A stretch of 62,636 bases of DNA, from the NCBI GenBank assembly GCA_934481355.1, contig CAKSPH010000012.1:1-62636 (forward strand). The letters run 5' to 3'. The translations under genes and the position numbers were made by a program. The stretch is from an uncultured Oscillospiraceae bacterium. GTDB taxonomy: Bacteria; Bacillota; Clostridia; Oscillospirales; Ruminococcaceae. The first letter of the stretch is position 1; each line of letters begins with the position of its first letter. Under the pieces are notes generated by a model. That model saw only the letters and a list, made by a program, of their open reading frames with translations. It was not told the DNA's origin and did no database searches. Shown one piece after another: positions 49,866-58,093 of the stretch.

Positions 49866-49884
49866 CTATGTAAGCTGGTGATCA

Positions 49885-50133
49885 TCAGCCGAGCTTGCTG
49901 AGCTCTGTGAGGCACTCGGAGCAGATGTTCTTGCCCTTGAAGATGGTGATTCCGCTTGCATTGGAGCAGAACGCGCAGGCAGGCATATACTTCTTGAGAA
50001 TGATCTGGTCGTCCTCTACATAGATCTCAAGGCTGTCCTTGATGCCAATGTCGAGGGTTCTTCTGAGCTCTATCGGGATAACGATTCTTCCGAGTTCATC
50101 CACTTTTCTTACAATACCTGTTGACTTAACCAT
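49885..50133 (-). CDS. AbrB-family transition-state regulator
   Basis: 82 residues from ATG 50133 after AGGAGG. The swapped-hairpin DNA-binding domain STGIVRKVDELGRIVIPIEL is followed by RRTLDIGIKDSLEIYVEDD and a C-terminal CAFCSNA...ICSECL segment, which gives two Cys pairs possibly binding zinc. AbrB and SpoVT proteins control post-exponential and sporulation genes. It lies divergent to spmAB. A consensus promoter precedes it. Confidence 0.92.
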   Translation of the reverse strand: MVKSTGIVRKVDELGRIVIPIELRRTLDIGIKDSLEIYVEDDQIILKKYMPACAFCSNASGITIFKGKNICSECLTELSKLG

Positions 50134-50221
50134 TTGTTTCTTCCTCCTGATTTTTCCGACATTTCTGCCGATTATTGCTTTGTTTAATCGTAATTTACAG
50201 CTTATTGCTGATTTCCTGCAT

Positions 50222-50250
50222 ATTATACCATGTTTTGGTCGTAATGTCAA
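50222..50250 (-). promoter_or_regulatory. Promoter of the AbrB gene
   Basis: Minus strand TTGACA (50250-50245), 17 nt, TATAAT (50227-50222). Confidence 0.86.
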
Positions 50251-50318
50251 TTTGAAAAATGCAAAATTCTGTCAGAATATCCCGACGATAATGCGATAAA
50301 GTATAAACGAGAGTGTCA

Positions 50319-50381
50319 TAAGCTATTTACATCACGCGTTATCCAACCGTGAAAAGCGCATAACACTGCCAAAATAGCTTA
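50319..50381. repeat. 63-bp inverted repeat upstream of spmA
   Basis: TAAGCTATTT (50319-50328) and AAATAGCTTA (50372-50381) are perfect 10-bp arms around a 43-nt centre with a weaker inner pairing (GTTAT/ATAAC). No ORF or T-run. It could be a small degenerate transposon end pair or an operator/structured RNA in the divergent abrB-spmA region. Confidence 0.5.
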
Positions 50382-50499
50382 CATAGCAGAAACAATATAT
50401 CATTTGGAAGAAAGTTAGTGTTATAGGAAAAAAGATAGGTAAATTGGTAATAAAACGGTTGTTTCAGAAAAACGAACTCATTATGCGAGGAGGCGTACA

Positions 50500-51114
50500 A
50501 TGAAAATAATACTTGCAGTGATACCAGCTCTGGCGGTGATATGCGGAGCTCTAACCGGGAATCTGCCGGCGGTTTCATCATCGGTGCTGGAGAGCGCTGG
50601 CGGCGCAGTAACGCTTGCAATAACACTGTGTGGGATAATGTGTCTGTGGAGCGGTCTCATGAAAGTTGCCGAGGAATCCGGGGCGGTAAGGCTGATCTCC
50701 GCGCTGCTGTCACCGGTGCTGTCGCTTCTGTTCCGGGGACTGGAAAAGGGCGGCAGAGCCATGCAGCTAATTTCCATGAACCTCTCCGCGAACATACTGG
50801 GTCTCGGAAATGCCACGACCCCGCTTGGAATACGCGCGATGGAGGCAATTCAGGAGGAAGAGGCAGGTCCGCGCGGGACGCCCGGAGATACCGCCAGCGA
50901 CAACATGATACTTCTTACTGTGCTGAATACCGCGAGCCTGCAGATAATTCCGGCGACTGCGGCGGCGCTGAGGGCAGCGCAGGGAGCTGCGCGCCCGATG
51001 GAAATACTTCCCTGCGTGTGGATAGTGTCCGCGTATTCCGTTGCAATAGCAGCAGGCTCGGCAAAGCTGATGGCATGGATATCGCGAAAGAGGTGCCGCA
51101 ATGCAGATTACTGA
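50500..51114 (+). CDS. spmA: Spore maturation protein A
   Basis: A 204-residue membrane protein of the nucleoside-recognition (Gate) family. GLMKVAEESGAVRLISALLSP and MNLSANILGLGNATTPLGIRAM are SpmA hallmarks, and TASDNMILLTVLNTASLQIIP matches as well. SpmA and SpmB are needed for normal spore core dehydration. AGGAGG lies 6 nt before the ATG. It overlaps spmB by 14 bp. No clear sporulation-sigma promoter was identified upstream. Confidence 0.94.
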   Translation: MKIILAVIPALAVICGALTGNLPAVSSSVLESAGGAVTLAITLCGIMCLWSGLMKVAEESGAVRLISALLSPVLSLLFRGLEKGGRAMQLISMNLSANILGLGNATTPLGIRAMEAIQEEEAGPRGTPGDTASDNMILLTVLNTASLQIIPATAAALRAAQGAARPMEILPCVWIVSAYSVAIAAGSAKLMAWISRKRCRNADY

Positions 51115-51622
51115 CCTGATAATACCGGTGATTTTCGCCGGAATACTATTATGTGGCTTTGTCCGCCGGGTGGACGTGTTCCGGGTGTTCTGCGACGGCG
51201 CTGCCGAAGGACTCCGCACCACCGCTGATATACTCCCGGCGCTGATACTCCTCCTGGTTAGTGTTGGAATGCTCCGGGCGAGCGGGGCAGTGGCTCTCCT
51301 GACGGACTTGCTTTCGCCGCTGTGCGGATTTGTCGGCTTTCCGCCGGAGTGTATGCAGATGGTTCTTCTTCGTCCGTTTTCCGGCAGCGGGGCTCTAGCG
51401 GTCTACGATGGAATCGCCGCGGAATGCGGTGCGGACAGCTTCCCGGAACGAGTTGCGGCAGTTCTCCTCGGTTCGTCTGAAACTACATTTTATACGGTGG
51501 CGGTGTATTTTTCAGCGGTAAAGGTCCGCAAAACAAGATACGCCGTTCCTGCGGCTCTCGCTGCGGACTGCACGGCATGGCTCGTGTGCGGGCTTACGGT
51601 CGGACTTATCCTCGGCTCTTGA
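51101..51622 (+). CDS. spmB: Spore maturation protein B
   Basis: The 173-residue partner of SpmA. IPVIFAGILLCGFVRRVDVF, ILPALILLLVSVGMLRASGA, LLRPFSGSGALAVYDG and LLGSSETTFYTVAVYFSAV are characteristic. About five TM helices. The ATG lies inside the spmA 3' end, with AGAGGTG upstream, so the pair is translationally coupled. With sigG in the same window it supports a spore-forming host. Confidence 0.94.
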   Translation: MQITDLIIPVIFAGILLCGFVRRVDVFRVFCDGAAEGLRTTADILPALILLLVSVGMLRASGAVALLTDLLSPLCGFVGFPPECMQMVLLRPFSGSGALAVYDGIAAECGADSFPERVAAVLLGSSETTFYTVAVYFSAVKVRKTRYAVPAALAADCTAWLVCGLTVGLILGS

Positions 51623-51647
51623 TTTTTTGCTTTGTTTGTAGTATAAT
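51619..51647 (+). promoter_or_regulatory. Promoter of the CCA-type nucleotidyltransferase gene
   Basis: TTGATT (51619-51624), 17 nt, TATAAT (51642-51647), overlapping the last codons of spmB. Confidence 0.75.
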
Positions 51648-51690
51648 AAACACAGAATGTTTATTGCAGATAAAATCAGGGGTGATAAGT

Positions 51691-53280
51691 TTGATAATTC
51701 TTCCGGAACAGGTCACTCAGGCTATACAGGTGCTGGAGAACGCCGGATATGACGCATATATAGTAGGCGAATGCGTGAGGGAACTCCTGCTTGGAAACAA
51801 CCCGCAGGACTACGACATAGTTACGAACGCCGGGACAAACGATATCCTGTTTGCGTTCAGGGATTACCGCATTTCTGACGAGGGAATGAAGCGCGGCGAG
51901 GTGCTGGTGACTATCGTCGGCATGATAATACAGGTCTCGCCCTACCGCCGGGAGGTGGTAGGCAACCGCGTGATGTACGCGGAGGATCTTGAAACAGACC
52001 TTTTCCGGCGCGGATTTACGATGAATGCGATGGCTTACAGCCCGCGCACCGGGCTGATAGACCCGTTCGGCGGCAGAGCCTCCCTCAGACCTGCGCCCGA
52101 AATGATCGCCGAGGAAGAGCGCGAGGAGCAGTTCGAGCTCCGCGATCCGGAGACCCCGGAGGAACTTGCTTCCCGCCGCAGCGGAGTGACACGGCTCCCG
52201 GCCCGGGTTATCGCCATCGGAGAAATGCAGTCCCGCACGGTAAAGGAGAACGGAAAGAGCGTAACGGAGACGTGGTACGATATGTCGCGGTGCTTCACTT
52301 CCGACCCGTCAAGGATACTTGAAGCTATCCGCTACTGTGCCGAGGACGAGTACGTCGTCGAGGACAAGACCCGCGAGGCAATCCGGGCGAATGTGAGCTG
52401 CTTTGAATATGCCGAAAAGGACAAGCTGTACAGCGAACTTTCCCGCATAGTCATGGGAAAATACGCCGGACGTGTGCTGGAGCAGTACGCCGATATCCTG
52501 AAATATCTGATACCTGAGATAGAGCCATGCATTGATTTTGAGCAGCACAGCGTACATCATGATTTCACAGTCTGGAGGCACATATGCAAGTCTGTCGGCT
52601 ATGCGGTGCCGGAGCTTCCGATTCGCTTTGCAATGCTGTTCCATGACCTCGGAAAGCCGGATTGCTGCGCGATAGACTGGCAGGGGCACGGGCATTTCAA
52701 GGGTCACGGGGAGCGCAGCAGGCTCCTTGCGGAACGCATAATGCGCCGGCTTGAGTTCCCGCAGCAGCTTGCCGGAGAGGTGAGCTGGCTGGTATACTAT
52801 CACGACAAGGAGATTCCGGAGAACCGCGCCGACCTGAAACGCCTTCTCGACCTTCTCGGAGCCGACGACCTGAGAAAGCTGATACAGTGCTCAATAGCGG
52901 ATTCCCGGGCAAAGAAGCAGGATTCCGAAACAGCGGACGTGCAGCGTCTGAGAGCCTCCGCCGCTGCATTAAAGGAGATTCTGGACACCGGCGAGTGCTA
53001 CAACATACGGCAGCTTGCGATAACCCGGCGCGAGCTCATGGAGCGCCGCCTTGTCTCAAATGAGCAGGAAGCGGAGCAGCTCATGAACGCGCTGTTCGAT
53101 ATGGTTCTTGACAAGCCGAGCTTTAACAACAAGCTCATGCTTCTTGACATGGCGGAAAAGAGCAAGCAGCGCCTTGAAGAAATTCGTGCGCAGAGGGAGC
53201 GTGCCGCCGCAGAAAAGCTTGCTTCGCAGGCACTGAATCATCGCCGTTCAGAGCCCGTATTTACTCGAAAAAAGAATTAA
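51691..53280 (+). CDS. cca: CCA tRNA nucleotidyltransferase (class II) with HD domain
   Basis: 529 residues from TTG 51691 (AGGGGTG upstream). The class II nucleotidyltransferase head shows VGECVRELLLG (26-31 is GECVRE), DYDIVTNA and RRGFTMNAMAYSPRTGLIDPFGG. An insert of about 45 charged residues (EEEREEQFELRDPETPEELA) precedes SRILEAIRYC. A neck/body domain, an HD phosphohydrolase domain (AMLFHDLGKPDC, WLVYYHDKE) and a coiled tail follow. It adds or repairs the tRNA CCA end. Odd: the near-invariant GGxVRD reads GECVRE and RRDFT reads RRGFT. A related poly(A)-polymerase role cannot be excluded. Own promoter. Confidence 0.88.
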   Translation: MIILPEQVTQAIQVLENAGYDAYIVGECVRELLLGNNPQDYDIVTNAGTNDILFAFRDYRISDEGMKRGEVLVTIVGMIIQVSPYRREVVGNRVMYAEDLETDLFRRGFTMNAMAYSPRTGLIDPFGGRASLRPAPEMIAEEEREEQFELRDPETPEELASRRSGVTRLPARVIAIGEMQSRTVKENGKSVTETWYDMSRCFTSDPSRILEAIRYCAEDEYVVEDKTREAIRANVSCFEYAEKDKLYSELSRIVMGKYAGRVLEQYADILKYLIPEIEPCIDFEQHSVHHDFTVWRHICKSVGYAVPELPIRFAMLFHDLGKPDCCAIDWQGHGHFKGHGERSRLLAERIMRRLEFPQQLAGEVSWLVYYHDKEIPENRADLKRLLDLLGADDLRKLIQCSIADSRAKKQDSETADVQRLRASAAALKEILDTGECYNIRQLAITRRELMERRLVSNEQEAEQLMNALFDMVLDKPSFNNKLMLLDMAEKSKQRLEEIRAQRERAAAEKLASQALNHRRSEPVFTRKKN

Positions 53281-53294
53281 AAATTAAAAACGCG

Positions 53295-53321
53295 AGCCGC
53301 GCTTCGTTCCGGAGCGCGGCT
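53295..53321. terminator. Terminator between cca and rlmA-type gene
   Basis: AGCCGCGCT / AGCGCGGCT with a 9-nt loop, followed by GATTTTATA on the plus strand and, on the minus strand, by CGCGTTTTTAATTTTT. Confidence 0.82.
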
Positions 53322-53325
53322 GATT

Positions 53326-54195
53326 TTATATCACGCGGTAGCAGAGCACCTGAAAGCTGATTTCAGTGGAGAAGCTGCTCTCCGTGCCGAAGTAGCTGTA
53401 AAGCCGGCTGCTGTCGTGCCGGGAGGTCTTGTAATAGTACGGGGTCATGGTGAACAGCGCATTCAGCAGTTCCTGATCTTTCAGCACAAGAGTGCCGTTC
53501 ACCCCGCGCTTTTCCAGAAGCTCCATTCCGGGAATATCGTAGGGCTTGACCTCGTTCAGCCGCGGCTGGTCGTAGATGAGGGATTTCAGCCCGAACAGGT
53601 GGCGCTCACCTGGTATTGCCGTGATGATGGTTCCGCCTGGCTTTACAACGCGCAGAAGCTCCTCCCGCTGGAACGGCGCAAAAATCACCGCCGCAAGGTC
53701 GGCGCAGTTATCCTCGAACGGAAGCCGGAACACGCTCGCCGCAGCGCAGAAAATGTCCCGCCTGATTCCGTTTGCATTTATGCGGGAGTGCGCCGCCGCA
53801 AGCGCATTCTTTGAGATATCCACGCCGAAAACGCGCATTCCGGGAACGGCTTCATACATTCCCACGGTGTAGTATCCCTCGCCGCAGCCGCAGTCCAGCA
53901 TTACCGGCGCAGTCAGTCCGGAGGAGTACTTTGCAGCGCATTCGCACAGGCAGTTCCGCAGTTCGGAGTAGGCTCCGCTGTCAAGGAACTGACGGCGCGC
54001 AGTCACCATATCCTTGCTGTCGCCGGGGTCCTTTACGTTCTTGTGCTGTGAAAGAAGCAGGTTGACGTACCCTTTCGCGGAAATGTCAAAGCTGTGTCCT
54101 TTCCTGCAGTGCAGGGAGCTTCCGTCCCTGACGAGTGCCTCGGAAGCGCCTTTTTCCGAGCATACGGGGCATATCAGCGGGAGTTTTTCAGCCAT
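53326..54195 (-). CDS. 23S rRNA (guanine-N1)-methyltransferase, RlmA family
   Basis: A 289-residue SAM-dependent methyltransferase. The N-terminal zinc finger (CPVC at 9-12, CRKGHSFD at about 30-37, GYVNLL) is the RlmA hallmark. The SAM motif is MLDCGCGEGYYTVGM with the acidic residue in VFGVDISKNAL; DLAAVIFAPFQREELLRVVKPGG follows. Such enzymes methylate G745 or G748 of 23S rRNA; which one cannot be told. GGAGG precedes ATG. Convergent with cca. Confidence 0.9.
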   Translation of the reverse strand: MAEKLPLICPVCSEKGASEALVRDGSSLHCRKGHSFDISAKGYVNLLLSQHKNVKDPGDSKDMVTARRQFLDSGAYSELRNCLCECAAKYSSGLTAPVMLDCGCGEGYYTVGMYEAVPGMRVFGVDISKNALAAAHSRINANGIRRDIFCAAASVFRLPFEDNCADLAAVIFAPFQREELLRVVKPGGTIITAIPGERHLFGLKSLIYDQPRLNEVKPYDIPGMELLEKRGVNGTLVLKDQELLNALFTMTPYYYKTSRHDSSRLYSYFGTESSFSTEISFQVLCYRVI

Positions 54196-54433
54196 AATTA
54201 AAGACCTCCGAAATAAAATATGTTCTTATTATATACTATCACAATGACATTTTCAAGAGCTGTTTTTTGTCTGTGATTGTTGGTATTGCACAAAACATAT
54301 AATGGAATTTGTACATCACACATCAAGATTTCACACAAAACCGGTTGATTTTTATACAAGTTTACTATATAATAGATTCATGGAGATTCAGCGCAGGCTG
54401 TCTCAGCCAAATAATCATTCGGAGGTCAACCCC

Positions 54434-56458
54434 ATGAAAGCATTCACTGCTGACAAAATCAGAAACATATTACTTGCCGGCCACGGCGGAAGCGGAAAGA
54501 CTGCACTAGCTGAAGCTATGCTGTTCAAGTCAGGAATGACTGAGCGAATGGGCAGCACCAGCGAGGGCAGCACGGTCTGCGATTTCGACCCGGAAGAGAT
54601 ACGCCGCGGGATTTCGATAAATTCCTCTCTTGCTTCCACAGTCTGGAAAGATACCAGAATAAACATCATCGATGCCCCCGGTCAGTTCGACTTTGCTGGC
54701 GGAATGTACGAGGGAATGCGCGCGGCTGAGTCCGTCATCATCACCGTAAACGGCAAGGACGGCGTGTGCCCCGGAACGATCAGGGCGTACAATCTCGCGG
54801 CAGGGCAGAACAAGGCGAGAATGCTTGCGGTCACCTGCATGGAAGTCGAGAACTCTGATTTCTATAAGGTACATACACAGCTCAAAACCGTATTCGGACC
54901 GTCCGTGTGCCCGGTTGTAGTGCCGTACGACAAGCACGGTCCGGTCGAAGCTTACATAAATCTGCTAACGATGAAGGCGTACAGCTACGACAAGAAAGGA
55001 CAGCCCACCGAGGTTCCCATGCCAGCTTCCGAGAACAGAATCGCGGGTCTGCGGGCTTCCATGGCGGAGGCCGTGGCTGAGACCAACGAGGAGTTCATGG
55101 AGAAGTTCTTCAACGGCGAGGATTTCACGCACGACGAGCTTGTAAAGGGAATCCACGACGGCGTGGCGAGCGGCGCAATAACCCCGCTGGTTTGCTGCGC
55201 GAACGACACCCTCTCCGGAGTTGATATGCTCCTTGACGACGTGGTTGATATGCTCCCGTCACCGAACGAGCGCAGACTGGAATCCCTTGACGGCGAGCTG
55301 CTTGACTATGACGAGAACAAGCCGCTCAGGGCGTTCGTGTTCAAGACGGTAGCCGACCCGTTCGTCGGAAAGATAAGCGCGATAAAGGTCATTCAGGGCA
55401 GGCTGACCTCCGGAGCGACCGCAGTGAATGCGCGCACCGGCGAGAGCGCCCGCATTGGAAAGCTGGTCAAGCTGACAGGCAAGAAGCAGGAGGAAATCAC
55501 CGAAGCACTTGCCGGAGATATAGTTGCGGCGATAAAGCTTGAAGCCGCGACCAACGATACGCTCTGCGCTCCCGAGGCTGTGGCGGCGCTGGAACCCACA
55601 AAGTTCCCGGAGGCGTGCTATTTCCGCGCAGTCAATCTCGCTGACGGCGGCGATGAAGCGAAGCTCTCAGCGGCGATACGCAGACTGCTTGAAGAGGATC
55701 TCACGCTGAAATATGTGCACAATCATGAAACGCATCAGCGCATGATAGGCGGTCTGGGCGAACAGCACCTTGACGTTGCAGCTTCCAAGCTGAAATCCAA
55801 GTTCGGCATGGACGTGAAGATGTCCGAGCCGAAAATCGCGTACCGTGAGGCTATCCGCAAAAAGGCGACCATCGAGAGCAAATACAAGAAGCAGTCCGGC
55901 GGCCATGGTCAGTACGGACACGTCAAGATAGAATTTGAGCCCTATGACGGCGACGAGCTGCTTTTTGAGGAAAAGATTTTCGGCGGCAGCGTCCCGAAGA
56001 ACTTCTTCCCGGCGGTAGAAAAGGGTCTTCACGAGGCGGCAGAGCACGGCTCTATCGGAGGATTTCCGGTGGTAAGGCTGAAAGCCACGCTGATAGACGG
56101 AAGTTATCACCCGGTGGACAGCTCAGAAATGGCGTTCAAGACGGCGGCTTCCATGGCGTTCAAGGACTGCATGAAGGAGGCTCAGCCCTATCTTCTCGAG
56201 CCTGTCCAGAGCCTGAAAATACTGGTTCCTGACGACAGGCAGGGCGATGTTATGAGCGTGCTTTCAAAGCGCCGTGGCTCCGTCCTCGGAATGAACTCCG
56301 CAGGCAATGGAATGACCGAGCTTCTCGCAGAGGCTCCGCAGGCAGAGCTTTCGGATTTCGCGCTGGCGCTCCGTCAGATAACGCAGGGTCTCGGAGAGTT
56401 CACCGCTGAGTTCGCGCGTTACGATATGCTCCCTCCAGGAACTGAGATAAAGTCATAA
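54434..56458 (+). CDS. EF-G-like translational GTPase paralogue with altered G motifs
   Basis: A 674-residue protein with full EF-G architecture: G domain, domain II (AFVFKTVADPFVGKISAIKV), domain III, domain IV (GGHGQYGHVKIEFEP) and domain V (LEPVQSLKILVPDDRQGDVM). P-loop GHGGSGKT is intact. G3 reads DAPGQ (80-84) instead of DTPGH, losing the histidine needed for GTP hydrolysis, and at the NKxD guanine-specificity position it reads TCME (134-137). The frame is open and conserved, so it is not a pseudogene. EF-G2-type paralogues with altered G3 are common in Clostridia; loss of NKxD is the oddity. ATG at 54434 follows GGAGG. Confidence 0.88.
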   Translation: MKAFTADKIRNILLAGHGGSGKTALAEAMLFKSGMTERMGSTSEGSTVCDFDPEEIRRGISINSSLASTVWKDTRINIIDAPGQFDFAGGMYEGMRAAESVIITVNGKDGVCPGTIRAYNLAAGQNKARMLAVTCMEVENSDFYKVHTQLKTVFGPSVCPVVVPYDKHGPVEAYINLLTMKAYSYDKKGQPTEVPMPASENRIAGLRASMAEAVAETNEEFMEKFFNGEDFTHDELVKGIHDGVASGAITPLVCCANDTLSGVDMLLDDVVDMLPSPNERRLESLDGELLDYDENKPLRAFVFKTVADPFVGKISAIKVIQGRLTSGATAVNARTGESARIGKLVKLTGKKQEEITEALAGDIVAAIKLEAATNDTLCAPEAVAALEPTKFPEACYFRAVNLADGGDEAKLSAAIRRLLEEDLTLKYVHNHETHQRMIGGLGEQHLDVAASKLKSKFGMDVKMSEPKIAYREAIRKKATIESKYKKQSGGHGQYGHVKIEFEPYDGDELLFEEKIFGGSVPKNFFPAVEKGLHEAAEHGSIGGFPVVRLKATLIDGSYHPVDSSEMAFKTAASMAFKDCMKEAQPYLLEPVQSLKILVPDDRQGDVMSVLSKRRGSVLGMNSAGNGMTELLAEAPQAELSDFALALRQITQGLGEFTAEFARYDMLPPGTEIKS

Positions 56459-56464
56459 AACAAG

Positions 56465-56495
56465 AGCTCCCCGGAATTTCCAATCCCGGGGAGCT
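56465..56495. terminator. Hairpin between EF-G-like and GH43 genes
   Basis: AGCTCCCCGG / CCGGGGAGCT with an 11-nt loop; minus strand continues CTTGTTTTATG, so it better serves the GH43 gene. Confidence 0.72.
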
Positions 56496-56507
56496 ACACT
56501 ATATATA

Positions 56508-57818
56508 TTACTTCATGAATACAAAGCTGTCAAGCATGAATAGCTGTCTGCCTTTCATGCTGTCCGCGAACCATCCTTCATAGCCGCTTTCTGCAACAAG
56601 GAATACTGAATGCCTGCCGGAAGCGGCTTTTATTCTGCCGCCGATAACTCCGCCGTCTTCGCTGAATTCAACAGTTCCGAGGTCCTCGCCGTTCTCTCCG
56701 TCAAGGAGAATGCGTATCCTGCCCCTGGAGCCGCAGCCGCGTACCTTCAGGCGAACCTGCATGGTTTTAGATGAGAAATCCTCGCCGAAATCAAAGTATT
56801 TCCAGCCCATAACGCAGCCATCGGTGATGTTGGTCACGGGACGTTCGAACACGTTTGTTTCCGTGATGTAGCACCCGCCCTTGAGCACGCAGGCGGTTTC
56901 AGCGGGGGTCACCTGATACGGGTTCAGGGATTCCTCAAAGCCCAGGGAAGTCATTTCCACCTGCGGGATAGTTCCGTCCGGGAGAATCTCAATGCGCTCG
57001 ATGCAGCCCCTCCGTGACATTATCGTGCCGTTTGTCATGCGGTGATAGAAGATGTACCACTGGCCGTTTATGCAGCATACGGAGCCGTGGTCGTTTCCTC
57101 CGGGGAAGTCGATGCCGTTGTCGATGATGGTGCCGCGGTAGGTGAACGGTCCTGCCGGGCTGTCGGAGGTCGCGTAGTCAAGGCAGCTTCCTCTCTGCGG
57201 CGAGTAGATAAGGTAGTATGTGCCGTTTATCTTGCGCGGCGAACAGGCCTCAAAGAATCTGTGCGGCTCCGCGGTGGGGATAATATCCAGCTTGTAGCTC
57301 CCCGGCACGACCTCGTACATATTATCTTTCAGCTCGCACATATAGCTTCCCTGATAGCCGCAGTAGATGTACACCCTGCCGTCGTCGTCCACAAGAACTC
57401 CCGGGTCGATGAAAGTCCCGTTGTCATAGTGGTTCGGGATATCGTACTCATATCTGGAGAGCAGCTTAAACGGACCCTCCGGGCGGTCAGCGACAGCCAC
57501 GCAGCCCTTTGCATTCACGATGTACGCATACAGGTAGTATTTCCCGGCGCGCTCCACAACGTCCGGAGCGAACAGCAGCTGGTCGGTCCAGTCAACGTCA
57601 GACGGGGAGTCGGCGCCGTCTTTTGTGCGGAAAATGTCCCCGTGGCATACCCATTTGTTCGGGTCGCTGAGCGGGGCGGACCAGACTTTCAGCTTATAAT
57701 CGCAGAAATCGATTGAATCCTTTCGGTCGTGCGAGCCGTAAACATATATACGTTCGCCGAATACTCTCGGTTCGCCGTCAGGAATGTATTCCCAACAAGG
57801 GAGATATGGATTTGACAT
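56508..57818 (-). CDS. GH43 glycosidase with C-terminal CBM6-like domain
   Basis: A 436-residue enzyme without signal peptide, so intracellular. The five-bladed propeller covers residues 1-300: the N-terminal aspartate region PDGEPRVFGERIYVYGSHD, TFIDPGVLVDDDGRVYIYCG, APDVVER, and the general acid glutamate in FEACSPRKING. Residues about 310-436 resemble a CBM6-type beta-sandwich (WKYFDFGEDFSSKTMQVRLKV, ADSMKGRQLFMLDSFVF). Likely beta-xylosidase or arabinofuranosidase acting on imported oligosaccharides; exact activity unknown. ATG 57818 follows GAGGTG. With xylB it suggests use of hemicellulose. Confidence 0.9.
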   Translation of the reverse strand: MSNPYLPCWEYIPDGEPRVFGERIYVYGSHDRKDSIDFCDYKLKVWSAPLSDPNKWVCHGDIFRTKDGADSPSDVDWTDQLLFAPDVVERAGKYYLYAYIVNAKGCVAVADRPEGPFKLLSRYEYDIPNHYDNGTFIDPGVLVDDDGRVYIYCGYQGSYMCELKDNMYEVVPGSYKLDIIPTAEPHRFFEACSPRKINGTYYLIYSPQRGSCLDYATSDSPAGPFTYRGTIIDNGIDFPGGNDHGSVCCINGQWYIFYHRMTNGTIMSRRGCIERIEILPDGTIPQVEMTSLGFEESLNPYQVTPAETACVLKGGCYITETNVFERPVTNITDGCVMGWKYFDFGEDFSSKTMQVRLKVRGCGSRGRIRILLDGENGEDLGTVEFSEDGGVIGGRIKAASGRHSVFLVAESGYEGWFADSMKGRQLFMLDSFVFMK

Positions 57819-57865
57819 GATATACACCTCGTTTCGCCGTGCGTTGGCATTTTGATCTTGTAATG

Positions 57866-57894
57866 ATTATATCATGTTTCGGCAATTTGCACAA
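57866..57894 (-). promoter_or_regulatory. Promoter of the GH43 gene
   Basis: Minus strand TTGTGC (57894-57889), 17 nt, TATAAT (57871-57866). Confidence 0.68.
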
Positions 57895-57985
57895 TGAAGA
57901 AACAGACAGAAGCAAGCATTTTTTTGCCATTATAACAAAATATTTAACAGAGGCAAGGAATATGGTTATTTTATACAAATCTGTG

Positions 57986-58014
57986 TTGACATTTTTGCGC
58001 TATAGTGCTAAAAT
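57986..58014 (+). promoter_or_regulatory. Promoter of the MCP gene
   Basis: TTGACA (57986-57991), 17 nt, TAAAAT (58009-58014). A sigma-A rather than sigma-D type sequence. Confidence 0.8.
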
Positions 58015-58093
58015 ATAATTTGGAAGTAAAGCAAAGCTGAAAATGAAGAATGCACAGTCTGACTTCCTGCTGTGCCGAGGAGAAGGAGATAAC

